Shown: positions 12,501 to 25,800, numbered from the stretch's first letter. The stretch is 64,000 bases of DNA from Dreissena polymorpha (GCF_020536995.1 NC_068358.1:38295050-38359049); one strand, 5' to 3'. The notes: generated by a model from the letters alone, not told the origin. Translations and numbers: made by a program.

Positions 12501-13512
12501 CAGACGAATCAGTGCCATGCTAAGGTGTACTGAAGTGCATGTCACAGACAAATCAGTGCCACACTCATGTGTACTGAAGTGCATGCCACAGACAAATCAG
12601 TGCAATACGCAGGTGTACTGAAGGTCTTGTCACAGAGGCATCAGTGCCACACTCAGGTGTACTGAAGTGCATGCCACATACAAATCAGTGCCACACTCAG
12701 GTGTACTTAAGTGCATGTCACAGATGAATCAGTGTCACACTCAGGTGTACTGAAGTGCATGTCACAGACAAATCAGTGCAACACTCAGGTGTACTTTAGT
12801 GCATGTCACAGATGAATCAGCGCCACACTCAGGTGTACTGAAGTGCAAGTCACAGACAAATCAGTGCCACACTCAGGTGTACTTAAGTGCTTGTCACAGA
12901 TTAATCAGTGCCACACTCAGGTTCACCAAAGTGCATGTCACATTCAAATCAGTGCCATACTAAGTGCATGTCACAGACAAATCAGTGCCATGCTCAAGTG
13001 TACTTCAGTGCATGTCAAAGATGAATCACAGCCATGCTCAGGTGTACTTAAATGAATGTCACAGACAAATCAGTGCCAGACTCAGGTGCCATGCTCAGGT
13101 GTTCTTAATTGCATGTCACAGATGAATCAGTGCCATGCTCAGGTGTACTTAAGTGCATGTCACAGACAAATCAGTGCCACGTTCAAGTGTACGTATGTGC
13201 ATGTCACGGACAAATCAGTGCCACACTCAGGTGTACTTAAGTGCTTGTCACAGACAAATCAGTGCCACACTCAGGTGTACTTAGATGCATGTCACAGACA
13301 AATCAGTGCCATGCTCAGATGTACTTAAGTGCATGTCACAGACAAATCAGTGCCACACTCAGGTGTACTTAAGTGCATATCACAGACAAATCAGTGCCAC
13401 ACTTAGGTGTATTGAAGTGCATGTCACAGACAAATCAGTGCCACACTCAGGTGTACTCAAGTGCATGTCACAGACGAATCAGTGCCATACTCAGGTATAC
13501 TTATGTGCATAC
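9549..13512 (+). repeat. Satellite array, 44-bp unit, about 90 copies
   Basis: Nearly 4 kb of head-to-tail 44-base units whose consensus reads roughly 'agtgcatgtcacagacaaat' then 'cagtgccacactcaggtgta' then 'ctta'. Copies differ at several fixed positions (gacaaatc or gatgaatc; cacactc or catgctc; acttaag, actgaag or actaaag). Marked variants recur at multiples of the unit: 'catgataaag' at 10491, 10711 and 10843 (spacings 220 and 132), and 'gtcatgctcagatgtagtga' at 11281 and 11501 (220). The array therefore grew partly by copying blocks of 3 and 5 units. Because 44 is not a multiple of 3, the repeat returns to frame every 132 bases and produces long chance ORFs. It lies between the 3' ends of genes A and B. 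Confidence 0.95.
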
Positions 13513-15934
13513 CTGTCAGCTCAGTTGAACCAACTCATATGAGCAGCGCCATTCAAAATTGGCACTCTTGCAGTCTGGCCTGAAGCTACCCTGTCCTCTA
13601 TTAAGTCATGCAATGCTTTATGGCCTCATTACTGGACACAACAAGCTCCTGACCAGAATTCCCGATTGTGCAGCTTGATAGGCTCAGCTAACTTCAAATG
13701 GCAAAAGACCAATTTGCACATGGTGCTGATCATAATAGCTGGTGCTGATCATAATAGCTGGACTTAATTGAAAGCCTATGTGGTGAGAAGAACCAGACTT
13801 AATTGTCCATGTGGGAGATCTTGAGGATGCCCCCATTATGGAGATCAAACCAAGGTCTTGCTGGCTTGACAAAATATTCACTATGTCTCAATAAAGGTAT
13901 GACTACAAACCAGACCCAGACTTGGACAGGTTTGTTCTGTGAGTACGCTCTTTCCACATTCTCACCATAAATGTTTTGTGCAAAATCAAAATTTCAGGAT
14001 GCTTCAAGGCTCAGGTAGATACCAGATCTTTAATGCACAACTATTAACTGTCATTTTGTACCACATTTGAGCCAGTCCCTGTCCTGTTCTGCCAGGATGT
14101 GGAAAATTGCGTAAGGACATTCTCTAACAGCCCTATAACTTAGGTGAAAATTAATGCCAAAAATAAGACAACTTAAAACGGGCTAGCAAAAATTGGCAGG
14201 TAAGACATTTTATTATACAGTTCCCTTGAATAAACTGATAATCTGATTTATGTATTTAATGTTATTAACTTTTATTGAATTTGCATTCAAAGCCAAGAAG
14301 ACAATAATTTTGACTGGACTATTGAATTTAGAAAATATGACTCTGAACAAGTGAACAATTTTACTAAATAAATATGCATGATGTTTTATTATCTACATTA
14401 AATGACCAAATACCACTAATAAATATGCTGGCACAATGCAATACGCACAATAATAAAGCATACTGATGATATAACATATACCATATGTATAGTTGTTCAC
14501 CTATAACTCCTTCAATTGGAATCACAGTTTGACAGTTGGAGTTAGTTCCCTTGAACAGTAGTTTCAATTAAAAAATGTAACATGAAGTTGTCTCCCTTAC
14601 TCTGTTGTTTATACCTGTCTTGAAGGAACAGAAATAGAAAACGATTGAAGCGCATACATTACTCTGTATTCTGTCATGATATCATTTATTTCGTGAAAAA
14701 TGTGCATGAACAAAACCGAATGCCATTGTTGGAAATTATCCTAGGGTATGTGTAAATTATAGACAATTCACTAAAATATAAAATATCAATACTTAATCAT
14801 ACCAATTTACAAAATTAAATATTTGTTAACAGTAAAGCTCGCACAGCTGTTGGCACTGGTCCTTGATTACAATTTACAATGTATTGATTACAAAAATATA
14901 TTGTATTGACACTTAAACTGAAAGGCATATGCTTAAAATATTGAAGCATAACTTAAACAGAAAGTACCCATGTCGTACCCTTATACCAATTCACATTTTT
15001 TTCCTATACATGTACTTCAGTTACAGATTGTAAAACTGTTTCTAAAAAGCCAGTCACTGCAGGCTATTTTGAACACAGCTACTTACCACATGTTGTCAGT
15101 TTTCTTTTCTGCTTAAATGTTTTACTATGACCAAATAATTCTGCATTTAGGATCCCTGCAGCTCCTATTTGTCGCATTTATTTTCTGTCCAATCTTAGTT
15201 AATACTTCTAAATAAATGAAGTATTGTATTATTTAGCCCTAAGTGTATGAAAGTTCATGAATGGGCTGTTTTCTTAATTGGAAACATCAGATTGCTTATC
15301 AATAATATTGTCTCATGATAAAACCTAATTATTTGTTGACTTCAATTAAAAGTGTGTCGCTATGAAGTATGATAGATTACCAGTAGATCCTGTGTGGTAT
15401 TGAACTGCATTTTGTAATTAATTTTGTATAGGTATTAAATATGCTCATTCATATGGATACATGACAAATGTTTTTGGTAATTATGTTAAAATTAATAACT
15501 TTATTTATAAATTCAAAAAGTTCAAATACATTCGAATGAAACATGTTTTTCCTTATTTCTAACACACAAAACAGAAATTGTTCTATTTTCTGTTTATCTC
15601 TGCAGTTAAAGATGTCAGCTATATAACTATATTTCAGTTATACATGAATAAGTTTACAATAAAATTATTGGGATGGACACAAAATAATTCTACTAGTAAT
15701 TCTAATATGACAAAACTGAAGTTCTTTATTAGAAAGGTACAGCAATTTTTACTCTTTAGTGCTGTAGAAATATTGTCTAATGTATGCGGGTTAAACATCT
15801 TGTATAATGTTGTTAGCATATTTATTAGGATGTTTAATTAAATAGGATCTCTGTATCTGTAAGAGAATAAGACTACCGTCTCAAAAGAAATAGTTTTAAT
15901 GATAATGAGAATTCTTCCTTTTTATTAAACAAGC
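13513..15934. other. Intergenic sequence
   Basis: No gene is recognised. A 19-base perfect tandem duplication (tggtgctgatcataatagc) sits near 13730-13768. The stretch 'cagtctggcctgaagctacc' near 13570 resembles one arm of the MITE-like element at 42630. The rest is AT-rich. Confidence 0.5.
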
Positions 15935-16018
15935 TGTGTCTTAATTAGCCTGTGCCAACTTCACAGGCTTTCTGTGACGACACTTGAAACACATTCATTA
16001 AGCCCAGTTTGCCATGAA
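15935..16018. mobile_element. Half copy of the 9155-family MITE
   Basis: Reads 'ttagcctgtgccaacttcac', 'gacgacacttgaaacacat' and 'cattaagcccagtttgcc', matching only the right arm of the 9155 element. The left arm is absent. Confidence 0.6.
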
Positions 16019-17763
16019 CAAGACTCAATCACACTCTAAAAGTGCCCATATGTCATCAATGCTCTTTTTTCTTGATCCCCCTTGCACCACACGCTATTAT
16101 CATTACTGAAGACAAAAGACACATATTTTCATCATATTTTTTATTATCTTTTGACGTATCATGGGGTTTTAATCCCCTAACAACAACGACATGTACAATC
16201 AGTAAAATATCTGTACAAAATAATACAAAAATGCCAACAACATGTACATTAAAGAAGTGAATATTAGTTAAAATGACCCCAGTTAAATATTAAAAAGTAA
16301 ACTTTGATACATTAAGGTTGCTTCAAATATTCCTATTAAGTTCTTGAAAATGAATTTTTAAATAAAAACTGAATTTAAAATTTTGAAATCTAGACTCAGG
16401 TTGGTTAAATCTGAAATGCTGTATACATTTCTTCTGAGATAAAATGTTTACAATAATGACAGCTGAATGATTATTTTGATTATTTTAAATAAAAATGTCA
16501 TAGAGAACGTCATATTCTATGACATTAATAATAAATGCCTTATATTTAAAAGTATTAAAAGACACGCTGTTATATATTTATAATCCATTGGAATAAATAA
16601 AAATTTAAATAAAAATTAATTTATTTGTTTGTACATAGCACTAATAAACCCCATAATATTAAACACTTTTTCACACAATTTTTAAGAACAAGTATTTTTG
16701 TATTCTCATATTGTATTAATTGTATGAATGACTGTCATCTTATCAAGACATTCTAAATAGTTCTGCTGCCTGTTAGATAGGAACATGCATACATTTGCAT
16801 AACTTGTAAGCTCATTTGCATATTGTTAGCATATCATACATATTCACATTTTCAACAAAGAAATATAAAGATAGAATGTAGAAGAAAGCACAGAATGGTC
16901 GAAAGCTCTGGGAAAAGATTTGAAAGATGTCAAAGGATGAGTAACAGTTTGCGGACTTGCTGGAAGAAAGAAGAAAAACAAAATAACACATTCAAATCAT
17001 ATTTAATGCAATTACATGTTGATTAGATAAAGATATTCAACATATGATTCAATTATTCTATTATTGTAATACAATTTAATTTATAATGAAGGTTTCATAT
17101 AGATTTCGTGCGACTTGCTTTTTTTCAAAATAAGACATTAAGCAAACAATCATTCAAATACAAATTCCAGATAATTACATCAAAGAAAGAGATAAAAAAT
17201 ACAAGAAATACTTAAAATTATTATTTTGTCACATGAATTTGAATTGTTTCAAAACGACTTCTGTGAATTGTTATAAAATTATTTAAAACAGATATTTTTC
17301 CTCAAAATAATACAATTTCATGCAGTTAATCATTATCAATTACCAAAATATATAGCTTTAAATTATTTGGTTAAATAAATAGTTTAAATTATTTTTAATA
17401 TAAATTATCATTTCAAATAATCAAGCCAATGCGTTGCAAAAATATTTTGAAATTGTTCTCATATTCCTGTTCTGTTTCTGTCTGCAAACAAATGTGACGC
17501 TTACTGACCAATAAGATAGCACCAAATATACTGTACGAAATTTGAACATAAATATATACAAGCATGATTAATTATGAACAAATCTTGGCACATGGTTATT
17601 TTCTCACACTTCTTAACAAGTGTCATATGTATGGTGATTTGCGCAATCAATGACATGATAAAATAGCCTGAACCAATCACATGGCAATGTCTGACATAAG
17701 GTGTTGGTATGTCTACGACTATTTTCATGCAATCACGTGATCAATCACATTGACGTGATCAAA
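16019..17763. other. AT-rich region, probably including the gene B 3' UTR
   Basis: Very AT-rich with no coding potential. Gene B transcription (minus strand) must end in here. A minus-strand AATAAA lies at 16620-16625 and an ATTAAA at 17075-17080, but I cannot say which is used. Confidence 0.35.
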
Positions 17764-18197
17764 TCACACAATCACATCCTTGAAGAAGAGTTCATCAATC
17801 TCATTGCACAGATCCTCGGGGTTTATAGTGTAGCTGCCAGATGTTGTGGTGCTAGCATCGTCTCTACACGTGGCCATCTCACTCATATCTTCTATGTCGG
17901 CTATCGAGTACGGCAGACCCGGAGTCGTGATTTGTGACTCGAGAAAGGTACTGTGTTTAGTCCGTCCACTGATTGTGAATAACTCGTGCTGCTTGAGAGG
18001 GGTTTTGTAGAAAGTCAATGTCGGACTGAATAACGGCCCTTTCACGCTGGCCACTGTAGTGTTGGCAGTGACAGAATCGTCGCTGAAACTGATATTGCGC
18101 GGGTAAGTTTCCGTCGGTATGGGTGGCGGGGGGCGTCTTGGCATCATTTTGTCTGTCTGGCGATTACTGCATCGGTATATGTACTGTCTGCTTTCTT
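17764..18197 (-). CDS. Protocadherin gene B, terminal cytoplasmic exon
   Basis: Terminal coding exon after a good acceptor (ctgattacag|aagaaag). It enters in phase 1, so the spare g of the previous exon plus 'aa' makes Glu. It runs 143 residues to the TGA at 17766-17764. The tail has a proline-rich stretch (MMPRRPPPPIPTE) that could bind SH3, WW or EVH1 domains, then NISFSDDS, which matches the FSDD block of gene A. It ends with SGSYTINPEDLCNEIDELFF and a short KDVIV end; this last block looks strongly constrained and resembles tail ends of other lophotrochozoan protocadherins as I remember them. The in-frame Met at 18216 lies in the intron. Confidence 0.87.
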
Positions 18198-21100
18198 CTG
18201 TAATCAGATGGAACAAGAGTTGGTTAATTTATTGAATAGTGTTTGTACCATATAAAATACATATATAAGTTGACACAAATATGAAAGTTTGCATGATCTT
18301 AAGTTTAACTACAGCCAACAATGTGCTTATCACCATTTCAGTTGTAAAATGTTTTAAAGAAATTGAAAAAAACACACACAAAAACACACACACTTAATTT
18401 CATTCATCAGTTATTTCCACACAAGAGACTATTATCAATTGACATGACGCCTTATCAGTGATCGCTCCGCCCACTTAATCACGTGGCTCAGCGGGAAGAA
18501 AACCTAGACAAGCTAACACCAAAATGGCTTCTTTGCCTATAGACTGCATATAGATTTACGCGATATTTCGGATGATTTTATGGACTTGTTTAACACCATA
18601 TTACACTTGTAAAGGGGTTGATGCCATTTAGTTATTCTGCAAATGCAAAAAATATACGATTAAAGAGAACATCAGCTATTTATAACGGGTAAATCAGTAC
18701 ATTAAACACGCTCTCAAACGCTTGCGCGCTTACCGAAATCGAACCCGTTATTACGTGTAATGGTGGAATTTGCAATAAATTAACACTTCACCGGTATTTA
18801 CCCGTGTTATAAACAAAATTATTACCGAAACATTCCCCCCTATACCCGTGTATTTGACACGAAATAGCGCTTTATAACTGGGAATTCGGTGAAGTTTTAC
18901 GCGCTTTCTGACGCCGGGTGGGTACCTCAATCCCACATGTTATTGCGTATAAAAGTGATATTAATCATATTAAACATTGCTTATGGGACATTTATCAATC
19001 ACTATAATTTAAAGCGCAAAAACAACACAGTAAGTTTGGACATTGTCTGATATAAAATAAGCGTTGTCTGAAATGGAATACGGTCAGGCTATTATAAATT
19101 AATATGGCTACCAATATCAGACGCTCGCGCAGGTACCAACTTCCCCGAAGTTACCGCATTTATTGGTTAACTAATATCAGTAATAATAACTCTTTTACAA
19201 TAGCATTTATCGATACGTCTTTATTAAAATAATAACAAAATGGTTTTCACTTGTTTCTGACACACACAGAAACGCGATTTTTAACGGGGATTTCGTAAAG
19301 TTACACGAATTGGGTACCAAAATTCTCAATTATTTTACATGCACACATGACATAATACATACTCAATAATGATTAGTTAATGATTAGTTATTGCTTATAT
19401 GACATTTCAAGTTTTTAAATAAATTAATGTTCTATAAAGGGGATCTCGGTAATTCTTGAAGCTTCCACTCGCTCGAGACCGCATTGCCGCGTTGGAAATG
19501 GTATAAATTTAATTCATCTAACTTATCTTTCTGGATACCAAATGTCAGAGTTGCATTAACCCTTTTTACACCGTTTTTGCCATATTTCATTTCCGTTTTT
19601 TTAATCCGAACAAAATAAACGAAACTCGTGTAAAAACTGAGATCTAGGCATTCGAGCTCCTAGTGTGGATTAAAAGCGTTTATTGGTGACACCACATGAG
19701 TGCAAATGTGTAGATACCGTTAATAAGATAATATATCACATGTCACCTTCAAATAACATGTATGATGTCAATTAAGTGCATTACTATCAGAGTAATAAAA
19801 CACAGCATGAATAAGGCTTCATGCTGGGTTTTATTTTTCTTTAAGTAATGCAGATGAACCTCGCTTCTGACCTAGTAACTGATAAAACTATTTAAAAAAA
19901 GTGAAATATTATGTGATCATCAGATCGATAACAAACTATTTAAATCTGCTAGTATATCCGATAAAAATATATTATAATTGTCTTTGACAGTGTTGACGTT
20001 CAGTTGTTCGTGGTGACGACCGCATGTATTTATACATCTCTTACACTTCTCAAGATCTCTTTTCGGGTTTGGAAACGATATAAATTACATGTCACCAACT
20101 AATCTTTCAGGATATCGATTGTCCGAGGTACATAATCCCCATTGACACGGTTTGACCATTTTTAATCATTTTTTTAAGAGGAAAACAAACGAAAATCGTT
20201 GGAATAAAAGTGAACCTAAACATGTAGCTTGTCTAGAAAATGGCGGACAGGTCGTTGCTAACGAGTGCGCCCGATTAATCGATCGCTGATTGGTGGATCA
20301 ATTCTAGTGGGCGGAGCGATCATAGATAAGGCGTCATGTCAATTCAAGGTCAAGAATGAAAACACAATGCGACACACGAAGATTTGTGCTCAAGGGAGGA
20401 AATCACAAGTGTGAAGGGATACACGTCTAGAATGCAATGTGCGAAGCATCATTACCATTAACAGGTACTTGACCACAGGACTAGAAAAACCAAATATGTC
20501 AAATAATAACATCCACTGCTAAACTTACAATACCAATACAAATTGTATGATGTTGCTAGAATAGTTAAAATGATCATGCTATTTTTGAAAGCCTTTACAT
20601 ATATTGTGTGTTTCATAATCTAAACAATGGGATAAAACTTTTGTGTTGTGTACCAAATCTTTGTTTTAGTGGTTACTGAACAAAAGCCACACTTGTCAGC
20701 AGACTGATTACTGGCAATGCGTACTATGCAATGCAAGCATTTTCTATCTAATATAATGAGCGACATACACAATTGACTTGCTCTACCATGCATTAGGCAC
20801 GAAACTTTACAGTTTAGTAAGAAGGGGGTCAAGTCCAAGCCTCAGGGTCATGCAACCTACATCGTGACTTACCCTGAATGACCCCCCGACCCTTTCACTA
20901 AAGATAGCATCAGCAATTTACTACATTTTATTATAATATGACAATCTTAAATATTTTTGCTTTATTCTGTAATCAGTATAAATACTTAGATTTTTTTTGC
21001 TGATATCAAATTAAAATATTTATTTTGTTTAAATCTAAAAAAAAGAATCAAATCGTTAGAACTAGTTTTTTGTGTGTAATTTTGTTAGAATTTCTTAGTT

Positions 21101-21270
21101 GTAAAAATGTCCAAATTATGAAGAAAAGCTTGATTTAGAATATGAAAGACTAATATGTCATGCAGTAAAACTTCGCCTAAACTTCTACTGTGATTACATT
21201 TTGTCAATTTCATGTTCACGCTTGGCAATATGATGTACACACAATGAGATTGCAAAAGGGGGGAAAGTAC
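18198..21270 (-). other. Gene B intron 3
   Basis: A 3.07-kb phase 1 intron. Most of it is occupied by the inverted-repeat element 18441-20340. The remainder is AT-rich without recognisable features. Confidence 0.65.
18441..20340. mobile_element. 1.9-kb DNA element with 35-bp terminal inverted repeats, in gene B intron 3
   Basis: The left end (gacatgacgccttatc, continuing to cgctccgcccact) and the reverse complement of the right end agree at 33 of 35 positions. AATT flanks both sides (18437-18440 and 20341-20344), which may be a 4-base target duplication or part of the palindrome. No ORF of meaningful length is present. The interior contains diverged repeats of itself: the stretch from about 19490 (ggaaatggtataaattta) resembles that from about 20070 (ggaaacgatataaattac), and 'ggtgaagttttacg' with 'gtgggtacc' near 18890 resembles 'cgtaaagttacacg' with 'tgggtacc' near 19300. 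It is a non-autonomous TIR element of unknown superfamily. Confidence 0.75.
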
Positions 21271-21403
21271 CTGAGTCACTAATAGCCTGACCCCGGCTGC
21301 TATGGATATCCTCTTCACTCCCACCGCGCCCACTGTCGCTAGTCGTGGTGTCATGTGACGTTTGGCTGTGAGTGTCGTCTGACTTTCGAACTGATCGCTT
21401 TGC
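21271..21403 (-). CDS. Protocadherin gene B, short cytoplasmic exon 3
   Basis: A 133-nt exon between a polypyrimidine acceptor (ttttccag|gcaaag) and a donor (gactcag|gtactt), entering in phase 0 and leaving one base. The peptide is AKRSVRKSDDTHSQTSHDTT followed by TSDSGRGGSEEDIHSSRGQA and ISDS. It is the counterpart of gene A exon 2 by both sequence (SGxGGSxxD) and phase. It encodes part of the cytoplasmic tail. The matching phases in an independent gene are the best support for both calls. Confidence 0.85.
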
Positions 21404-22369
21404 CTGGAAAACAAACCGGATGCAAATGGCATGTTTTATACTAATCTTTATAAAAAAATAGTGCACACTTATAGATTAAAATTATACACATCATGTTAAA
21501 TTCTTTTTTTCCACAAGTTGAATATCTTGAATATAAATGTTTACACATTCTTATTTCATTACATCTTTTTTTTAAATTAATTTTCAATAATGCTATAAAA
21601 TATCAACTCTAAGCGAAGTTTAACGCATCACCAAGTTGGAGAAATGTTGATTGAGAGATCACCTGTAGACCATGTACATGTACTGAAGTGGACGTCTATA
21701 ATTATCATAAAGTGCATTGACTTTAAACATAGGCGTCACTACCACTTTTCATAAAAAAACATGGCACCACTTAAGTATATATTTAAGCCTTTAAAATCAT
21801 TAAAACTTTCTGACCGAAATGGTCACTGAATTAAATGTTATTTTCATATTATAAAAAGGCCCATGTGCACAACCGGTGATTATTTCGAAATAATTGTACA
21901 CTAAAATCTGCACTCGATTCTCAGCCCATAAAAAACAGGAACAATATTGTCCCTGTCAATGAGCCAAAAAGATGTTTGAAACATTTAAAAGCCCTCAAAA
22001 ATGTCAGCTCTATTTGAACACTGAGTTTATTGGAAGTCAATTGATAAACGCTACTCCGCTTTTGTCTGCTTTTTAAGATTTGAAGAGTATTTGTATTCTG
22101 TCAAACACTTTCACGTCTAATCCCTGTGTGTGCTGTCTAGAGACATGGGGTCCCAAAAGAAACTAAAAATGTTTGTTTAATTGAATTGTTCATGTCAAAT
22201 AATTTACTAACCTGAGTTAGTAATGAAATAACGATAGAATAAAGTTTTAAAATTTTATAATTTTATCATTGAATTCAATTTTTTGCAAAAATATTTAGAT
22301 TTTTTGTCATTATCAAATGAAATATTTTATTAATCTTTATAACAAAGAATAAATACAAAGGGAGCTCAC

Positions 22370-22549
22370 CTGTTCTTCCCTGACTGGCTGCAACCAATGC
22401 CTGTCAGAGTTACTGCCCACCATCTGTCGCAGCGCCCCCTGTAACTGGCTGTGTGTCAAGGCAGATAACTCCTTCTCTGTGTACATGTCGGTCTTGTTCA
22501 TGTCCGAAAACATCGTGTTATTTCCTAACCATGTTGAGGACTGAGAGTC
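22370..22549 (-). CDS. Protocadherin gene B, cytoplasmic exon 2
   Basis: A 180-nt exon of exactly 60 codons, phase 0 at both ends, between an acceptor (tatttttcag|gactct) and a donor (gaacag|gtgagc). The peptide begins DSQSSTWLGNNTMFSDMNKT and ends with SNSDRHWLQPVREEQ. No counterpart was found in the first intron of gene A. Because its length is a multiple of three with symmetric phases, it could be skipped without changing the frame. A MITE copy lies about 50 bases upstream in the preceding intron. Confidence 0.82.
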
Positions 22550-22599
22550 CTGAAAAATACACACATGTTTATTAAATTGTGTATACTTATAGTGTAACT

Positions 22600-22860
22600 G
22601 GGCCTTGCTCTGGGAAACAAGGGCTAAATGCATTTGCCTAAAGTGTTGTCCAAGATTAGCCTGTGCAGTCCATGCAGGCTTATCAGAGAACACTTTCCAC
22701 ATTAACTGGATTTTTGCTAAGAAGATACTTCCTTTTAACAAAAATTCCATACAAGCGTAAAGTGCTGTCCCTGATAAGCCTGTGCAGATACCACAAGGCT
22801 AATCTAGGCCAACACTTTACGTACAAGCAGCATGAAACCCCATTTTACCAGAGAGGGGCT
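22600..22860. mobile_element. 9155-family MITE in gene B intron 1
   Basis: Carries both arms of the family: 'taaagtgttgtccaag', 'tagcctgtgcagtccatgca', 'ctggatttttgctaagaaga', 'agcgtaaagtgctgtccctg', 'ataagcctgtgcag' and 'caacactttacgtac'. The arms have diverged more than in the 9155 copy, so it is older. Confidence 0.75.
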
Positions 22861-25800
22861 AAAATGTATGCAGGAGTCGTCTAGATTTATAATAACGTAC
22901 CAAGTAGAATAATAACACATTGTTATATTTATGCTGAAAATTTGTGCTTTTACCACTAGGTCTTTTGCCAATCAAAACTATAATGACAAACTATAAATTA
23001 CAAGTAGTTTTACTGAAATATACCTCTTCTTACATAACTAGGCAATGTTTGCAAACAAACAGATGTTTTCTCTAACTTAAGTTAACTTGTAAAACTAATA
23101 TTATAAGTCTCTTAATGAAAAATTAAAATAAGCCCCAACATGATCTAATTACGAGAAATTGATATGAAAGATAAAAATGAGATTTATTTTTTTCAAGTTC
23201 ACTTTTACATAAACCTATTAGTTAAAGATGCATAATCCTATAATACTTTGATTAACTGACGAGTAACCTTTATGACGCATTACAATTAAGTTCTACTAAT
23301 ATCTCTTTATTTTTGACAATATCATAAGCCTTTTCAAGGTCTGAAGATGCATTGAATAATAGTCTATAATACATAATGATTCACTTACTATAAGCTAATC
23401 ATAAAGTACAAATTTACCTCCAGGTGGCATAACATACCGTACATGATTGATGTATATTGACGCATAAACATTTTTTTTATGTAATTACACACAAATTATA
23501 TATATTGAGACTATATAATTGACATTATTTGTAAATTAATAAGGTCAAGCATAAAATACTGTTAAATCCTTTGCTTGCAGTAATGATTTCTCTTTTTAAA
23601 AAAGAAACGTTTAAAGATGAGATTTACCAGAGTTGTATAAAGTTAGTTTTATATCAATATTTTTTTTAAAAGATTCTTTAGGAGTTCAAATAAAATGTTA
23701 TTATTAAGATTAAGATACTAAACACAAATCAAAATCATGCTATGAACATGCCTTATCTGGATATTACTGAAAACTAACTTTTTTTAGATAACTACATGAT
23801 CAATTTTTGTTTTGTTGATTTTGATAGTAGTTTCCATACAAAATATTAATAAATGTTGACAAATATACAAAAAATAAGAAAAAGGTTTTCGATACAATAA
23901 ATAATTTAAATATTTCATTACTAACAAATAACAATCACAGAATGAGAAGCAAAACAAAGTTAAGGCAGGAAATACTATGGCTGATAGTAATGTAATAGAC
24001 TTCAAATAACTTAACGCACAATGTAAAAGACCAATATTTGGACTGTCTTGTTTACCCAGCAAATATTTCCACAGACCCATCTTTGCCAATATTAATGTTA
24101 GATTAACAGACAGGCACACTTCTACAACTCCTGACATGTCAGTGCCATATTTGTGAAGATCATCAAGCCTTGGTTTTAATTCAGGCCTCCTATTCAAATT
24201 AGTCAATAAATAAACAAATGCAAACAAAATTATGAGTTTTATGGAAAGTATGTTTGTCTTTGCAAAAGTGAGAAATCAAGGAAATCTATGTTCAAGAGAA
24301 GAAACCATTTGACAGGATGTTTGTTCAATGATTGACTCTTCAAAGTGCATCTCATTTACATAGCTTGTTATTTTAACACTGAATGACAATATTTATTATG
24401 ACAATCTTCAATTTCAGTTTGAATATCCTATTGGTACTTTGACCAGTTTAAAACTTACCGGTACTTTGATTTATTGACTATACAAATACTAAATGAGCTT
24501 CTATCATGTATGTATATTTTTTCACAGATTTTTAAGAAATCTGAATAAGAGCTTTTTCAAAATTAAGATATTTATTGAGACATACCCTTAATTTCATTAA
24601 AAATAGAAAGGAACATGCATAAAAAAAGACAAAGTTCTAAATAAATATTTCAATGTTTACAATCGGACCACCTTTTTAAATTGTTGCATGTGCACATTTA
24701 AAACTCAAACCATAATCAAACATATATCTAAGGTTCTTGCCAGTAGAACAAGTTACCTAAATGTAACTGTCAAGTTAACTAGGAACTTGTCACTGCATAT
24801 CATCAGATCTTCACTTAAACAAAACATTTGCTGCAATCAACAAATTCTTTTTCAAAGGTGCCTGCAACTGTAGATTACTTTTGTACAAGTTAAGTAAATT
24901 ATAACAAGTGGTAATTGTTGTGCCCCATTCAGCATTATCATGGTCAGATCTACATCAAGAAGTCTCAGATTGTTATCTGGACTTGTAAATTATTGTCTTG
25001 AACAGGAAATACAACAGACACCTTTTAAGCATGGACATCAAAAACCAATAAAAATTATTTCTTTGTTAATATTTTGGGACTTAAAGAAATTTAAAAGTAG
25101 CCCAAAGGGACTTTGGCAAAACTATTAGAAACCTTTAATGTTTTGTTCAATACTTTTGCTTCATCTATGATATTATAGATTTCAAAATGTGACCCAAGGC
25201 AAAGGTAAAATATTGTATAGCATACAACAAAATTATATGCATTACTTATTGAATTTTAATATTTTTTTTGGACAGACCGTGATTTATGATTAAACTTGTA
25301 CCAAGAAGGAAGACTGCGCAGAAAGCCAAATTTAAACCTTTTCTATTGAATTTAAAACCGAGGCTTTGTTAACAAGTTAATCACGATCCATTACAAATAA
25401 ATACGAAAGAAAAATATTGTGACTGCCTCACAGGACATTCATGTTTCCATTGACATTTTTGGTTCAAGACACAAAGTAGGCATTACAACTAACTTTTAAC
25501 AACACTCATATGGGGCCACTTTGGCGTTGAAGAGATTTCAATCCTAGTGGTCTACGAAATGAATCTTTCATTAGGAAAAGTCAGTTACATCTGAGTATCA
25601 AAATAATAATCTTTTATGCAAATATTGCCAAAAGAGTAGAAGTAAAATACCCCGTCAAGGTTCTTGATTTGTAAAATGGTTTACATAATGCTATTCTTCT
25701 TGAATGCACATGAAATGCTTTGTACACTGTAGATGAGTTGCCTGGTGGTTTTATAGGCAAATATTGATATCAAACAAAATGAATGACATTTATAATTAAT

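Noticed and set aside
9549-13512. CRISPR-like appearance of the regular 44-bp repeats
   Set aside because: There are no unique spacers; units are directly contiguous and graded in similarity, and the setting is eukaryotic.
9986-13542. Many ORFs of 60-116 codons with repeated 'CHRQISA' and 'VTDKSVP' peptides
   Set aside because: They are reading frames through the 44-bp satellite. The repeat returns to frame every 132 bases and lacks stops, with no start context or splice support.
22337-22750. Full 137-codon minus-strand ORF around gene B exon 2
   Set aside because: Only the central 180 bases (22370-22549) are exon; the rest reads through the MITE and both splice sites.
23784-24227. 147-codon minus-strand ORF in gene B intron 1
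   Set aside because: Hydrophobic, AT-driven composition, no recognisable domain and no matching splice sites. I regard it as a chance frame.
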